From an uncultured Clostridia bacterium (lineage in GTDB: Bacteria; Bacillota; Clostridia; Lachnospirales; CAG-274): a DNA stretch of 64,000 nucleotides. Shown here in pieces: positions 33,667-46,741 of the stretch. The stretch spans positions 1 through 64,000 of the forward strand of contig CALWSP010000006.1 in NCBI GenBank assembly GCA_944384235.1, in the 5' to 3' direction. A program made the translations under genes and the position numbers. A model generated the notes under the pieces. That model saw only the letters and a program-made list of their open reading frames with translations. It made no database searches and had not been told where the DNA came from. Every line of letters starts with the position of its first letter. The stretch's first letter is position 1.

Positions 33667-34818
33667 CTACCCTGCTAATAAAGAATCAAAATAAACAAAT
33701 TTGCCATTTTCAACTTTTTTAATAACAGCTGCTTTTGTCGGGTTACCATTTTCATCAAACTTAACAGGGCCAGTCACGCCAATAAAGTCACTTTCTGCTA
33801 TTGCATCTCTAATTGCAACGCTGTCAAAAGAATTAGCCTTTTCTATTGCATCACAAATTAAATTATAAGCATCATAACCTAAAGCCGTTTCACCTGCTGG
33901 GTCTTTTCCACCGTTTTCTTGTCTGTATTTTTCCACAAACTCTTTAGTTAAAGGTGTCAATTCAGCATCTGGGTCAAAAAATGCAGCAAACATAACGCCC
34001 TCAACTTCTTTTCCACCAATTCCAATAAACTCCTGAACCTCATATGTATCTCCACCAAGCATAGTTGAATTAACTCCAGCTTGTCTAGCTTGCTTAATGA
34101 ACATAGCTGCCTCAGTAAAATTGCCAGGCACAAAGAAAACATCAGGGTTTTTGCTTTTTAAACTAATTATTTGAGCGTTAAAATCTTGGTCACCAGTTTG
34201 GTAAGATGCTTCATAAACAGTACCACCTAATTTTTCAAAAGCCTCTTTAAAATATTGAGCAACACCAACAGAATAGTCATTTCCTTTTTCTGTTGTAACA
34301 GCCGCCACTCTAGCTCCTAAGTTGTTGTAAGCATAGTTGGCCATAACAGTGCCCTCGTAAGGGTCAATAAAACACACTCTAAAATAATTGTCGTTTCCTT
34401 CAGTAACAGCAGGGTTAGTGCAACTAGCTCCAACTGCTGCAACCTTACCCTTTCTAATTATATCATAAGCACCAATAGATGGGGTTGAAGAATAAGACCC
34501 AATAATAGCTGCAACTTCGTCTTCTTCAACAAGTTTGCTAACTGCTGTTGCCGCCTCAACCTTGTCTGACTTGTTGTCTGCTTTCACAAGCTTAACATTA
34601 ACGTCTTGACCATTAATTTTAACAGTAGGTCTTTCCCTATAAGCAAGCTCAATGCCCTCAATTTGAATTGCAGCACCTGCAGCCATAGACCCAGTTATCG
34701 GCTGAAAAACACCAATTTTAATACTCGAACCATCTTCTTGTTCGCCACTTCCGCAACCAGTTAATAAAAAAGGTATTGTAAACAAACACGCCGATATCCT
34801 AGCCAATAATCTTTTCAT
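33667..34818 (-). CDS. Branched-chain amino acid ABC transporter substrate-binding lipoprotein
   Basis: 383 residues. Lipoprotein signal with lipobox LLTGC (Cys about 22). The mature protein has the type I periplasmic-binding fold of LivJ/LivK, e.g. IKIGVFQPITGSMAAGAAI, AIIGSYSSTPS, KGNDYSVGVAQYF and GYDAYNLICDAI. It captures Leu/Ile/Val or related amino acids outside the membrane and feeds LivHMGF. It has its own consensus promoter and a leader hairpin. Confidence 0.92.
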   Translation of the reverse strand: MKRLLARISACLFTIPFLLTGCGSGEQEDGSSIKIGVFQPITGSMAAGAAIQIEGIELAYRERPTVKINGQDVNVKLVKADNKSDKVEAATAVSKLVEEDEVAAIIGSYSSTPSIGAYDIIRKGKVAAVGASCTNPAVTEGNDNYFRVCFIDPYEGTVMANYAYNNLGARVAAVTTEKGNDYSVGVAQYFKEAFEKLGGTVYEASYQTGDQDFNAQIISLKSKNPDVFFVPGNFTEAAMFIKQARQAGVNSTMLGGDTYEVQEFIGIGGKEVEGVMFAAFFDPDAELTPLTKEFVEKYRQENGGKDPAGETALGYDAYNLICDAIEKANSFDSVAIRDAIAESDFIGVTGPVKFDENGNPTKAAVIKKVENGKFVYFDSLLAG

Positions 34819-34856
34819 CTAATGCCTCCTTAAAAAATAAAACATAAACTAATTAA

Positions 34857-34879
34857 GGGCACGCTTACACTTCGTGCCC
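34857..34879 (-). promoter_or_regulatory. Stable hairpin near the 5' end of the liv transcript
   Basis: GGGCACG and CGTGCCC with a 9-nt loop, GC-rich against the background and starting about 10 bases after the predicted transcription start. No T-run follows, so it is not a terminator; it may stabilise mRNA or bind a regulator. Confidence 0.6.
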
Positions 34880-34893
34880 AAACTGACAATTTA

Positions 34894-34922
34894 ATTATAA
34901 ATTCTAAGCATATTTTTGTCAA
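34894..34922 (-). promoter_or_regulatory. Perfect consensus promoter of the liv operon
   Basis: Minus strand TTGACA (34917-34922), 17-bp spacer, TATAAT (34894-34899). Confidence 0.88.
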
Positions 34923-34950
34923 TAGAAATATAATATTTGTTCTTTTTATC

Positions 34951-34984
34951 AAAAAATCCAGCCTCTAAAAAATAGAAGCTGGAT
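34951..34984 (-). terminator. Terminator after dnaJ
   Basis: Minus strand ATCCAGCTTCTA and TAGAGGCTGGAT (one wobble) form a 12-bp stem followed by TTTTTTG. Confidence 0.88.
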
Positions 34985-34995
34985 AAAATAAATCT

Positions 34996-36135
34996 TTATT
35001 TGCTAAAAAAACCTTTTTTCTTGTGGTTAATGCCGTTAAAACTTTCACCTAGTTTTTGCAATAAATCTTTTTGTTCTCTCTTAAGCTCAGTAGGTATAAC
35101 AACCTTTAAAGTAACAATAAGGTTTCCTCTTGCCTTGTCGTTTTTAACATTGTAAGCGCCTTTGCCTCTTAAAGTAATCCTAGTGTCTGGCTGTGTGCCA
35201 GCTTTAATAGTATACTTTTCATCTCCGTCAATAGTTGGAATAGTAATTTCGTCGCCAAGAGCAGCTTGCACCATATTAATAGGCACTTCAGTATAAAGGT
35301 CATTTCCTTGTCTAGTAAATTGTCTGCTTGGTGTAACAAGAACTTGAATAAGTAAATCGCCATTAGGCCCACCCTTAGTGCCTGCTCCACCAAAACCTCT
35401 TTTTCTAATAGACTGGCCACTAGCTATACCCTTAGGAATGTCAATAGTGATAGTCTTGTTGCTAGTAACATTTCCGTTGCCCCCACAATTAGAACATTTC
35501 TCTTTAATAATCTTTCCTTCTCCACCACAATGTGAACAAGTTCTAACAGTTTGAGCCATACCAAAAGGAGTCCTTGTTGTAACCCTTTCTTGTCCGCTAC
35601 CGTGACAATTTGGACAAGTTTCAGCACTAGTTCCTTCTTTAGCACCGCTACCGTGGCACTTAGGGCAAACTTCACCTGTAGGAATAGTCACGCTTTTTTG
35701 GCAACCAAACATAGATTCTTCAAAAGAAATAGTAATATTAACCTGTAAGTCAGAACCTCTTTGAGGCCCTCTCCTTCTTGATGAACTTCCGCCGCCAAAA
35801 ATATCACCAAAACCGCCAAAACCGCCACCAAATAGGTCGCTAAATATGTCACCCATATCCATTCCACTAAAGCCACCAAAACCGCCTGCACTTCCCATTC
35901 CGCCGTTTTCAAATGCAGCGTGACCATATTGGTCATAAGCAGCTTTTTTATGAGGGTCGCTTAACACTTCATAAGCCTCGCTAACTTCTTTAAATTTAGC
36001 CTCAGCTTCTTTGTTGTCAGGATTAGCGTCTGGGTGATATTTTTTGGCCATCTTTCTATATGCTTTTTTAATTTCTGTTTCAGATGCGCCCTTACTTACC
36101 CCAAGGACTTCATAATAATCTCTTTTAGACGCCAT
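34996..36135 (-). CDS. dnaJ: Chaperone protein DnaJ
   Basis: 379 residues. J domain with [12 protein letters not shown] and the HPD motif ([10 protein letters not shown]), Gly/Phe-rich region (about 75-115), four CxxCxGxG zinc repeats ([32 protein letters not shown]) and the C-terminal substrate domains. Last gene of hrcA-grpE-dnaK-dnaJ, separated from dnaK by an 88-bp gap with a hairpin. Confidence 0.97.
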   Translation of the reverse strand: MASKRDYYEVLGVSKGASETEIKKAYRKMAKKYHPDANPDNKEAEAKFKEVSEAYEVLSDPHKKAAYDQYGHAAFENGGMGSAGGFGGFSGMDMGDIFSDLFGGGFGGFGDIFGGGSSSRRRGPQRGSDLQVNITISFEESMFGCQKSVTIPTGEVCPKCHGSGAKEGTSAETCPNCHGSGQERVTTRTPFGMAQTVRTCSHCGGEGKIIKEKCSNCGGNGNVTSNKTITIDIPKGIASGQSIRKRGFGGAGTKGGPNGDLLIQVLVTPSRQFTRQGNDLYTEVPINMVQAALGDEITIPTIDGDEKYTIKAGTQPDTRITLRGKGAYNVKNDKARGNLIVTLKVVIPTELKREQKDLLQKLGESFNGINHKKKGFFSK

Positions 36136-36172
36136 AATCTCACCTCTTGCAAACTTTATTTAATCTAAACAA

Positions 36173-36198
36173 AGAGTTAGAGCAAAAGCTCCAACTCT
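36173..36198 (-). terminator. Partial terminator/hairpin between dnaK and dnaJ
   Basis: Minus strand AGAGTTGGAGC pairs with GCTCTAACTCT (one wobble), followed by TTGTTT. Probably tunes dnaJ level below dnaK. Confidence 0.65.
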
Positions 36199-36223
36199 CT
36201 GCTATATTCTATCATAAACCAAA

Positions 36224-38065
<1,842 letters not shown>

Positions 38066-38092
38066 TTAATAAACTTCTATATAATTAAAAAT

Positions 38093-38665
38093 TTAATTAG
38101 CAACTTTAACCATAGACGGTCTAATCACTTTGTCACCGTGTCTATAACCTTTTTGAAAAACTTCAACAATCACATTTTCATCACAGCTTTCATCTTCAAT
38201 GTGCATAACAGCTGAATGAACATTAGGGTCAAAAGTTTGGTTTTCAGCAGGAATTTCTTCCACACCTAAACTTGCCATAACTTCCATTATTTGCTTTAAA
38301 ATCATTTCAACACCCTTATCTTCTGTTGCTTTAACAGCTCTTTCAAAGTTGTCAATAACAGGTAAAAACTTTTCAATAGTGTCCCTAACGCCGTTGTTAT
38401 ACATACCTTGCTTTTCTTGGTTAGTTCTTTTTCTAAAGTTTTCAAACTCAGCAAGTTGTCTAAGCCACTTATCTTGAGCTTCTTTAACCTGTTGTTCAGC
38501 TTTCACAAGCTTTTCAGCTAAAGTTTCTTCTTCAGTTTTTTCTTCAACTGTTTCTGCTTCTTCTGTTGCTTCCTTTTCAACAACATCTTCGCAACTTTCA
38601 TTTTCTTTAATGTCGTCTACTTTTTCTTCCTTTTCAACAACTTCTTTTTCTAAGTCCTTACTCAT
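38093..38665 (-). CDS. grpE: Nucleotide exchange factor GrpE
   Basis: 190 residues from ATG 38665 behind GGAGGGTATA. An acidic Glu-rich N-terminus (about 1-60), long coiled coil, then the GrpE core with LAEFENFRKRTNQEK, LPVIDNFERAV and a C-terminal motif ending KVIRPSMVKV. It releases ADP from DnaK. It overlaps hrcA by 8 bp. Confidence 0.95.
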   Translation of the reverse strand: MSKDLEKEVVEKEEKVDDIKENESCEDVVEKEATEEAETVEEKTEEETLAEKLVKAEQQVKEAQDKWLRQLAEFENFRKRTNQEKQGMYNNGVRDTIEKFLPVIDNFERAVKATEDKGVEMILKQIMEVMASLGVEEIPAENQTFDPNVHSAVMHIEDESCDENVIVEVFQKGYRHGDKVIRPSMVKVAN

Positions 38666-39716
38666 TATACCCTCCATTGTCCTCAAGCATACTATCTATA
38701 ATAACATCTAATTTTTTAACTATTTCATCAAGTATAGAAACCGTTTGAGAATAGTTCATTCTAGTAGGGCCAATAACACCAATTCGCCCAATAGAATTTC
38801 GTCCTACTCTATAATTCGCCTTAACTATACTGCAATCCTTTAATTGTTCCATATTATTTTCGCCGCCAATTAAAATCTGTATTTTGTCGGCAGCGTTTTC
38901 ATCGCCCTTTCCTAATAACGTAATTAACATATCCTTTTCTTCAATAGCTTGAAAAACATTTTTAACTTTTTCAACATCGCTAAATTCAGGAAAACCTAAA
39001 AGGTTTCTAACGCCACTAGTATAAAGCTGAACATCTCTTTCCTGTCTAACAGTTGTAACAATAGCCTTAAATACCTTTGCAATAAGCTCTTGATATTTAC
39101 TGTGCTTTTCAATTAATTTGTTTGTAGCCTCGCTATCCACATCTACTAAAGAGGAATCTTTTAATATCTCACTTAACTCATTTGATATAATAAATAGCCC
39201 TTCAGCATTTGGAATATCCTTAGCCTTAATAATATGGTTTTTAATAGCATTGTCGTCAGTAACAATAACTGCTGCAACAGTGTTGTTGTCCACAGGAACA
39301 AGCTGAATGTGTTTAATCTTCATTTTAAAACTTTCAGGCTCTGTAACAACAGTTGTGTAATTTGTAAGCATAGATAATGCCTTTGCAGTTTGTTGCATTA
39401 AATACTCTAGCCTATTAACATTTAAAGAAATTGCATTTTTCAAAAACTCAATTTCATCCCTTGTCAGCTCTCTAGAACGCATCATATTGTCAACATACAT
39501 TCTATAACCTTTTTGAGAAGGTATTCTGCCTGCCGATGTATGAGGCTGTTCAATAAGTCCCATATCCTCTAAATCACTCATCTCGTTTCTAATTGTTGCA
39601 GGAGAAATACCAAAGTTATATTTTCTAGCAATGGTTCTTGAGCCAACAGGCTCAGCAGTGGCGATATAGTCGTTGATAATAGCTTCAAGTATCTTAAATT
39701 TTCTATCATTTATCAT
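38658..39716 (-). CDS. hrcA: Heat-inducible transcription repressor HrcA
   Basis: 352 residues from ATG 39716 (MINDRKFKILEAIINDYI), spaced after GAGGTGAT; the frame's upstream GTG overlaps that site. Winged-helix DNA-binding part with EPVGSRTIARKY, SPATIRNEMSDLEDMGL and HTSAGRIPSQKGYR. It represses its own operon through the CIRCE element just upstream, with GroEL needed for activity in known systems. Confidence 0.95.
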   Translation of the reverse strand: MINDRKFKILEAIINDYIATAEPVGSRTIARKYNFGISPATIRNEMSDLEDMGLIEQPHTSAGRIPSQKGYRMYVDNMMRSRELTRDEIEFLKNAISLNVNRLEYLMQQTAKALSMLTNYTTVVTEPESFKMKIKHIQLVPVDNNTVAAVIVTDDNAIKNHIIKAKDIPNAEGLFIISNELSEILKDSSLVDVDSEATNKLIEKHSKYQELIAKVFKAIVTTVRQERDVQLYTSGVRNLLGFPEFSDVEKVKNVFQAIEEKDMLITLLGKGDENAADKIQILIGGENNMEQLKDCSIVKANYRVGRNSIGRIGVIGPTRMNYSQTVSILDEIVKKLDVIIDSMLEDNGGYNE

Positions 39717-39752
39717 CAAACTTATCACCTCTTTACTATAAAGTTCAATCTG

Positions 39753-39779
39753 TTAGCACTCATTACACCCGAGTGCTAA
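39753..39779. promoter_or_regulatory. CIRCE operator
   Basis: TTAGCACTC (39753-39761), nine-base spacer, GAGTGCTAA (39771-39779): exact match to the CIRCE inverted repeat, downstream of the hrcA promoter. Confidence 0.97.
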
Positions 39780-39789
39780 CTATGAATAT

Positions 39790-39818
39790 AATATACCACA
39801 AACCCCAAACTTTGTCAA
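39790..39818 (-). promoter_or_regulatory. Promoter of the hrcA-grpE-dnaK-dnaJ operon
   Basis: Minus strand TTGACA (39813-39818), 17-bp spacer, TATATT (39790-39795), immediately before CIRCE. Confidence 0.88.
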
Positions 39819-39969
39819 TACTTTTTAATAAATTTTTTTACAAGTTTTTATGTAGTTTTATCTCTAAAAACAGCCCTTTCCCCCTAAAATATTAGTATTT
39901 AAGCCATTTTTTCTAACAATACAATTTTAGTATAAATTTTTCTTCATATTTTTTTCATACTTCGTTAAA

Positions 39970-40002
39970 TAAAAAAACCTTGCCTAAAAAATAGGCAAGG
40001 TT
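39970..40002 (-). terminator. Terminator after mtnN
   Basis: Minus strand AACCTTGCCTA and TAGGCAAGGTT with an AT loop, followed by a T-run. Confidence 0.88.
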
Positions 40003-40006
40003 AAAA

Positions 40007-40702
40007 TTAAATTTTAGCTATCATATTTTTTATAATTCTACCAGCAGTAACAGCTGATTCCCTGAAAAATCTTTCATAATTTACATCGCTACCCTCTTCA
40101 GCATTGTCAGAAATAGCTCTAATAATAACAAAAGGAACTTTGTTTAAATAACAAGCGTGAGCAATTGCTGCCCCCTCCATTTCGCAACACATAGGGTTAA
40201 ATAATCTAGCTATCCTATCCTTAACACTAGGGTCTGAAACAAATTGGTCGCCACTTGCAATTCTACCCTCATACACAGGGAAACCAATTTCTTCCACAAC
40301 TTCCTTTGCAATGTCAACTAAACGCTCGTCAGCAACAAACACACTAGTGTCCATTCTTGAAATATATCCAGGCTCGTCACCTAAAGCAGATGTGTCAAAA
40401 TCGTGCTGAATAGCATCTTTAGATATAACAATGTCACCAATTTTAATATTTTTGTCAATAGCTCCTGCAACACCAACATTAATTACAGCGTCAACTGCAA
40501 ATAAATCAATAAGCACTTGGGCACATAAGGCGGCATTTACTTTTCCAATTCCAGATCTTACAAGCACAATACTATTGCTACTATTACTTAATGAACCTAA
40601 ATAAAAATCAAGGCCTAAGGCATTAGTTGTCTTAATAACATTCATATCCTCTAAAATGTTCTTAATTTCTTCCTCCATAGCCCCAATAATACCTATTGTC
40701 AT
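40007..40702 (-). CDS. mtnN: 5'-methylthioadenosine/S-adenosylhomocysteine nucleosidase
   Basis: 231 residues. N-terminal IGIIGAMEEEIKNILEDM, then VNVGVAGAID, and the active-site region CEMEGAAIAHACYLNKVPFV and RAISDNAEEGSD. It removes adenine from MTA and SAH, recycling methyl-cycle by-products and feeding LuxS in some species. It follows glmS by 16 bp, so probably one transcript with glmM-glmS. Confidence 0.93.
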   Translation of the reverse strand: MTIGIIGAMEEEIKNILEDMNVIKTTNALGLDFYLGSLSNSSNSIVLVRSGIGKVNAALCAQVLIDLFAVDAVINVGVAGAIDKNIKIGDIVISKDAIQHDFDTSALGDEPGYISRMDTSVFVADERLVDIAKEVVEEIGFPVYEGRIASGDQFVSDPSVKDRIARLFNPMCCEMEGAAIAHACYLNKVPFVIIRAISDNAEEGSDVNYERFFRESAVTAGRIIKNMIAKI

Positions 40703-40718
40703 AATTAAATCCTCCTAA

Positions 40719-42557
40719 TTATTCAACAGTCACACTCTTAGCTAGGTTTCTAGGCTTGTCAATATCTTCACCTAAACCTAACGCCATATAATAAGCAAAT
40801 AACTGCTGAGGAATATTTGCAAGTAAAGATGTTAACATCCAATGAGTCCTTGGAATATATATAACATCGTCAGCAACATCTTCAATACTACTGTTCCCTT
40901 CCATAGCAATGGCAAGAACCTTAGCTCCTCTTGCCTTAACTTCTTTTATGTTACTCTTAGTTTTGTCAAATAAAGCTTCTTGAGTTACAACACCAACAAC
41001 AAGTGTAGCTTCTTCAATTAAAGCTATTGGTCCGTGCTTTAACTCGCCAGCTGCATAAGGTTCAGAGTGTAAATAAGCAATTTCCTTTAACTTTAATGAA
41101 CCCTCCATACCAACAACATAGTCAAGGCCTCTACCAATATAGAAAACATTTTTAGACTCAATATACTTGTCTACAAACCCTCTAATTTTTAAAACAGCCT
41201 TGTTTAAAATGTCGTTTATTTGAGACGGTAAATTGTCCATAGCCTTTTTAATTTCAGCAAATTCTTTCTCGTCTATTTTGCCAAGCTCTTGAGCTATGTG
41301 TAAAGTAATAAGATACATTGCAACAACCTGAGCAGAAAACGCCTTAGTTGAAGCAACAGCAATTTCAAAACCAGCTAAAGTATATAAAACATCGTCAGCA
41401 TCTCTTGCAATAGAGCTACCAACAGCGTTTACAACACCAAGAACTCTAGCACCCTTTGACTTAGCTAACTTTAAAGCTGAATGAGTGTCAGCAGTTTCGC
41501 CAGACTGAGATATAACCATAACTAAAGTCTTTTCGTCAATAAGAGGGTCTTTGTATCTAAATTCACTTGCAACATCAGCATTAACAGGTATTCTAACAAT
41601 TCTTTCAAGAAGATATTTTCCAATCAAACCAGCATAATACGCTGTACCACAAGCCACAATGTAAATTTGGTTAATGTTTTCAAGCTCTTTTTTTCCAAGC
41701 TTAATTCCATCAAGTTCAATACTCTTTCCATCTTCAGAAAATCTCTTAGATAAGTTGTCTTTTACAACCTTTGGCTGCTCATAAATTTCCTTTAACATAA
41801 AATGTTCATATCCATTTTTCTGAGCTGCCTCTACGTCCCACTTGTAAGTGTAAACTTCTCTTTCAATTTCATTTCCCTTAATGTCATATAATTTAACATC
41901 GTCAGATTTAATAACTGCAAGCTCCTTGTCGCCAAGAATATAAGCGTCTTTAGTGTAATTTAAAATTGCAGGAATGTCAGAAGCAATGAAGTTTTCACCC
42001 TTGCCAAGCCCAACAATAAGAGGAGATTCTTTTCTAGCTGCAATCAATTGGTCAGGGTAGTCTGTGCAAAGAACACCTAATGCGTAAGACCCCTCAATTC
42101 TTTCAAGAGTTTTTCTAACTGCCTCTAATAAATCGTTGCCCTGCTTGTAAAAATAGTGAATTAAATGAGCAACAGTTTCAGTGTCTGTTTCAGAATAAAA
42201 CTCATAACCCTTTTTTTCTAACTCATCTTTAAGCTCTTGATAGTTTTCAATAATTCCGTTATGCACAACAGCAATGCTGTCGTCGTTGCTAAAATGTGGG
42301 TGTGCATTCATATCAGATGGTGCTCCGTGAGTTGCCCATCTAGTGTGTCCAATTCCAATGTTTCCTGACACAGGTTCGTTTAATAAAAGGTTTCTTAAAT
42401 TGTCTACTTTACCCTTTGTCTTTCTAATACCAATGCTGTTTTCCTCTAAAACTGCAACACCAGCTGAGTCATAGCCTCTGTATTCAAGGCTTTGCAAACC
42501 GCTAATAAGCACAGGCACAGCATTTTGCTTGCCCACATAACCAACTATACCACACAT
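40719..42557 (-). CDS. glmS: Glutamine--fructose-6-phosphate aminotransferase
   Basis: 612 residues. N-terminal MCGIVGYVG with catalytic Cys2, LEYRGYDSAG, HTRWATHGAPS, and two SIS isomerase domains (IVACGTAYYAG, VISQSGETADT, IGRGLDYVVGMEGSLKLKE). It makes glucosamine-6-phosphate for cell-wall synthesis. The 13-bp gap after glmM leaves no room for a glmS ribozyme. AAGGAGG is upstream. Confidence 0.97.
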   Translation of the reverse strand: MCGIVGYVGKQNAVPVLISGLQSLEYRGYDSAGVAVLEENSIGIRKTKGKVDNLRNLLLNEPVSGNIGIGHTRWATHGAPSDMNAHPHFSNDDSIAVVHNGIIENYQELKDELEKKGYEFYSETDTETVAHLIHYFYKQGNDLLEAVRKTLERIEGSYALGVLCTDYPDQLIAARKESPLIVGLGKGENFIASDIPAILNYTKDAYILGDKELAVIKSDDVKLYDIKGNEIEREVYTYKWDVEAAQKNGYEHFMLKEIYEQPKVVKDNLSKRFSEDGKSIELDGIKLGKKELENINQIYIVACGTAYYAGLIGKYLLERIVRIPVNADVASEFRYKDPLIDEKTLVMVISQSGETADTHSALKLAKSKGARVLGVVNAVGSSIARDADDVLYTLAGFEIAVASTKAFSAQVVAMYLITLHIAQELGKIDEKEFAEIKKAMDNLPSQINDILNKAVLKIRGFVDKYIESKNVFYIGRGLDYVVGMEGSLKLKEIAYLHSEPYAAGELKHGPIALIEEATLVVGVVTQEALFDKTKSNIKEVKARGAKVLAIAMEGNSSIEDVADDVIYIPRTHWMLTSLLANIPQQLFAYYMALGLGEDIDKPRNLAKSVTVE

Positions 42558-42570
42558 TTTAATGTCCTCC

Positions 42571-43920
42571 TTAGCTTAAAAGCCCTTCAATCAACTTAGC
42601 AAGTCTTTCAGCCTCTTGCTGAATTTCTTTCTGGTTTCTGCCCTCAATCATAACTCTAACAATAGGCTCTGTACCAGATGGTCTAATTAAAACTCGACCT
42701 TCACCACTAAATTTAGCTTCTAACTTTTCAATTTCAGATTTTATAGTTTCATTTTTTAAATAATCTTTTTTAAGACTGTTGTCCACTCTAGCATTAACAA
42801 GCGCTTGAGGTAAAACTTCCATAATAGTTTTAGCCTCGTCTAAAGTTTTTCCTGTTTTCTTTAAAATGCTTAATAACTGAATAGCAGTCACAATACCGTC
42901 GCCAGTAGTGTTGTAATCAAAGAAAATAATGTGGCCAGATTGCTCTCCGCCAAAATTGTCGCCATTTTCTAAAATATGCTCTAATACATATCTGTCGCCA
43001 ACGCCTGTTTTTTCAATTTTAATACCCTTTTCCTTGCCCATTATAAAAAGACCAAGGTTGCTCATAACAGTTGCAACAATAGTGTCGTTTTTAAGAGTGC
43101 CATTTTCTTTCATATAATTTCCGCAAATAGCCATAATAACATCGCCGTCAACTAAATTGCCCTTGCTATCAACAGCTAAACATCTGTCACCATCGCCATC
43201 AAATGCAATACCTAAATCACAATTGTTTTCAACCACAAATTTAGATAAATTTCCAATGTGAGTTGAGCCACAATCCTTGTTTATATTAGTTCCATCTGGC
43301 TCTCTAAAAATAGTATAAACATCAGCTCCAAGCTCAGAAAGAGCTAAAGGAGCAGCTTGGTAAGTTGCGCCGTTAGCACAGTCTATAGCAACTTTAATCC
43401 CGTCTAACTTAATGTCAGTTGTGGTTTTAACAAACTTCACATAATCATCTATTGCACTTTCGCATATAACCTTTGAACCAACTCTGTCCCCTGTTGGTCT
43501 AGGAATACTTTCCCATAAATCAGTCATATATTTTTCAATTTCGTTTTCAATTTCATCTCTTAATTTAAATCCTTGAGAGTTAAAAAACTTAATTCCATTG
43601 TCTTGAACAGGGTTGTGAGATGCACTAATAACGATTCCTGCATCTGCACCATATTCTCTAACTAAATGAGCTACAGCTGGAGTAGGCACAACACCAAGGC
43701 TAATAGCCTTAGCCCCTACTGAACATATGCCAGCAATAAGAGATGACTCTAACATATCTCCAGAAATTCTTGTGTCCATACCAACAATAATTTTAGCAGT
43801 ATGGTTTGTTTGTTTAGTAAGTACAAAAGCACCTGCTCTACCTAATCTATAAGCTAACTCCGGTGTAAGCTCAACATTAGCGACACCTCTTACACCATCA
43901 GTACCAAAAAACTTACCCAT
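42571..43920 (-). CDS. glmM: Phosphoglucosamine mutase
   Basis: 449 residues. [13 protein letters not shown] at the N-terminus, the phosphoserine loop [17 protein letters not shown], the metal loop [13 protein letters not shown] and the sugar-phosphate loop [12 protein letters not shown] identify GlmM. It converts GlcN-6-P to GlcN-1-P. Co-transcribed with glmS and mtnN, with a promoter about 45 bases upstream. Confidence 0.97.
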   Translation of the reverse strand: MGKFFGTDGVRGVANVELTPELAYRLGRAGAFVLTKQTNHTAKIIVGMDTRISGDMLESSLIAGICSVGAKAISLGVVPTPAVAHLVREYGADAGIVISASHNPVQDNGIKFFNSQGFKLRDEIENEIEKYMTDLWESIPRPTGDRVGSKVICESAIDDYVKFVKTTTDIKLDGIKVAIDCANGATYQAAPLALSELGADVYTIFREPDGTNINKDCGSTHIGNLSKFVVENNCDLGIAFDGDGDRCLAVDSKGNLVDGDVIMAICGNYMKENGTLKNDTIVATVMSNLGLFIMGKEKGIKIEKTGVGDRYVLEHILENGDNFGGEQSGHIIFFDYNTTGDGIVTAIQLLSILKKTGKTLDEAKTIMEVLPQALVNARVDNSLKKDYLKNETIKSEIEKLEAKFSGEGRVLIRPSGTEPIVRVMIEGRNQKEIQQEAERLAKLIEGLLS

Positions 43921-43964
43921 TATTTTTTTCCTCCTATAAAAAGGTCATACCTATAATTAATAAC

Positions 43965-43993
43965 ATTATATCACTAAAGCTAAATTAAGACAA
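43965..43993 (-). promoter_or_regulatory. Promoter of glmM-glmS-mtnN
   Basis: Minus strand TTGTCT (43988-43993), 17-bp spacer, TATAAT (43965-43970). Confidence 0.65.
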
Positions 43994-44054
43994 CAATTAT
44001 TTATTAAAATCAGCTTTCATAAACTCTAATTTTAAATAAAATATCTTTATTTTA

Positions 44055-44978
44055 TTAACCTTTTTTGCCATCTTTGTTAACAATATATATTCCAATGCAA
44101 ACTAAAATTAAAGCTAAAATACTTTTTACATTAAAAATGTTTTCTCCAAGCATTAAACCTGATAAAATAACGCCAAAACAAGGGTTTAAAAAACAATAAA
44201 CAGATATTTTCCCAACCTTGTTATATTTTAATAATTGAGCCCAAAGAGTAAATGCTCCAGAAGATATAAGGGCTAAATAAATAAGCATTAAAATAGCCTT
44301 TCCGCTTGGAAAACCTATTCTTCCGCCAAAAACAATTCCTATTAAAAATAAAACAAACCCACCTATTGTAAGTTGCCAGCCTGTAACAGTCACAGAATCG
44401 CTTTTTTTAGTAATAATCTTTGTAATAACAGAAGATAAAGCAAAACAAAAAGCCGCAATTAAAATAAATCCATCGCCTTTAAATGTAAAACTTAAATCTA
44501 ACCCATCTTCAAAACAACATAATAAAACGCCTAAAAATCCTAACAAACAACCGATAGATTTTCTAAAATTAATTTTGTCGTTCACAAAAAAGAAATGAGC
44601 TAAAATAACAGCAAAAAAGTTTCCTATACTGTTTAAAATAGAGCCTTTAACTCCGCTTAAATAAATTAAAGATAAATAAAAGAATATGTACTCAATAGTT
44701 GTTTGAACCATACCAAGAATAAAAATTCCCTTTATCTCATCTTTCCTTGGCAAAACAATTCTTCTTTTAACTATACAATCAAATATTATAACTATAATTC
44801 CAGCAATAATAAATCTTAAACCAGCAAAAACAAATTTAGTTTGAGCATTGCTTTCTACAATTCCAAAAAGCTCATAACCAATTTTTATTGCTGGAATTGC
44901 ACTTCCCCATAGAGCAGTTGCAATAACAGCACATAATAATAGCGTAGCAGGTCTTTGAAAAAAATTCTTTTCTTCCAT
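44055..44978 (-). CDS. EamA/DMT family transporter
   Basis: 307 residues with ten hydrophobic segments in two repeated EamA halves (e.g. ATALWGSAIPAIKIGYE in the first, AFCFALSSVITKIITKK in the second; C-terminal helix then VNKDGKKG). Drug/metabolite superfamily exporter; substrate cannot be told. AAGGAG before the ATG. Lies after the pyrG terminator. Confidence 0.88.
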   Translation of the reverse strand: MEEKNFFQRPATLLLCAVIATALWGSAIPAIKIGYELFGIVESNAQTKFVFAGLRFIIAGIIVIIFDCIVKRRIVLPRKDEIKGIFILGMVQTTIEYIFFYLSLIYLSGVKGSILNSIGNFFAVILAHFFFVNDKINFRKSIGCLLGFLGVLLCCFEDGLDLSFTFKGDGFILIAAFCFALSSVITKIITKKSDSVTVTGWQLTIGGFVLFLIGIVFGGRIGFPSGKAILMLIYLALISSGAFTLWAQLLKYNKVGKISVYCFLNPCFGVILSGLMLGENIFNVKSILALILVCIGIYIVNKDGKKG

Positions 44979-45017
44979 AATAAAACTCCTTAATTATTCC
45001 TTCTCTTTTTAACAAAA

Positions 45018-45045
45018 AGTGGCATAGACAAAAGCCTACACCACT
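45018..45045 (-). terminator. Terminator after pyrG
   Basis: Minus strand AGTGG(T)GTAG and CTAT(G)CCACT arms around a small loop, followed by TTTTTG. Confidence 0.7.
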
Positions 45046-45057
45046 ATTTAAATTCAA

Positions 45058-46674
<1,617 letters not shown>

Positions 46675-46708
46675 TCATAAATTTCACAAAACTTAAAAAC
46701 TTCTATAT

Positions 46709-46737
46709 ATTATACATTAGAAAACAATTTCAGTCAA
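46709..46737 (-). promoter_or_regulatory. Promoter of pyrG
   Basis: Minus strand TTGACT (46732-46737), 17-bp spacer, TATAAT (46709-46714), just beyond the ctpA stop codon. Confidence 0.82.
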
Positions 46738-46741
46738 TAGA

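Noticed and set aside
39781..40006. Gene in the gap upstream of hrcA
   Set aside because: Only the promoter, CIRCE and the mtnN terminator are recognisable; no ORF with a ribosome site.
42558..42570. glmS ribozyme before glmS
   Set aside because: The glmM-glmS gap is only 13 bases, and the glmM leader shows no ribozyme core.
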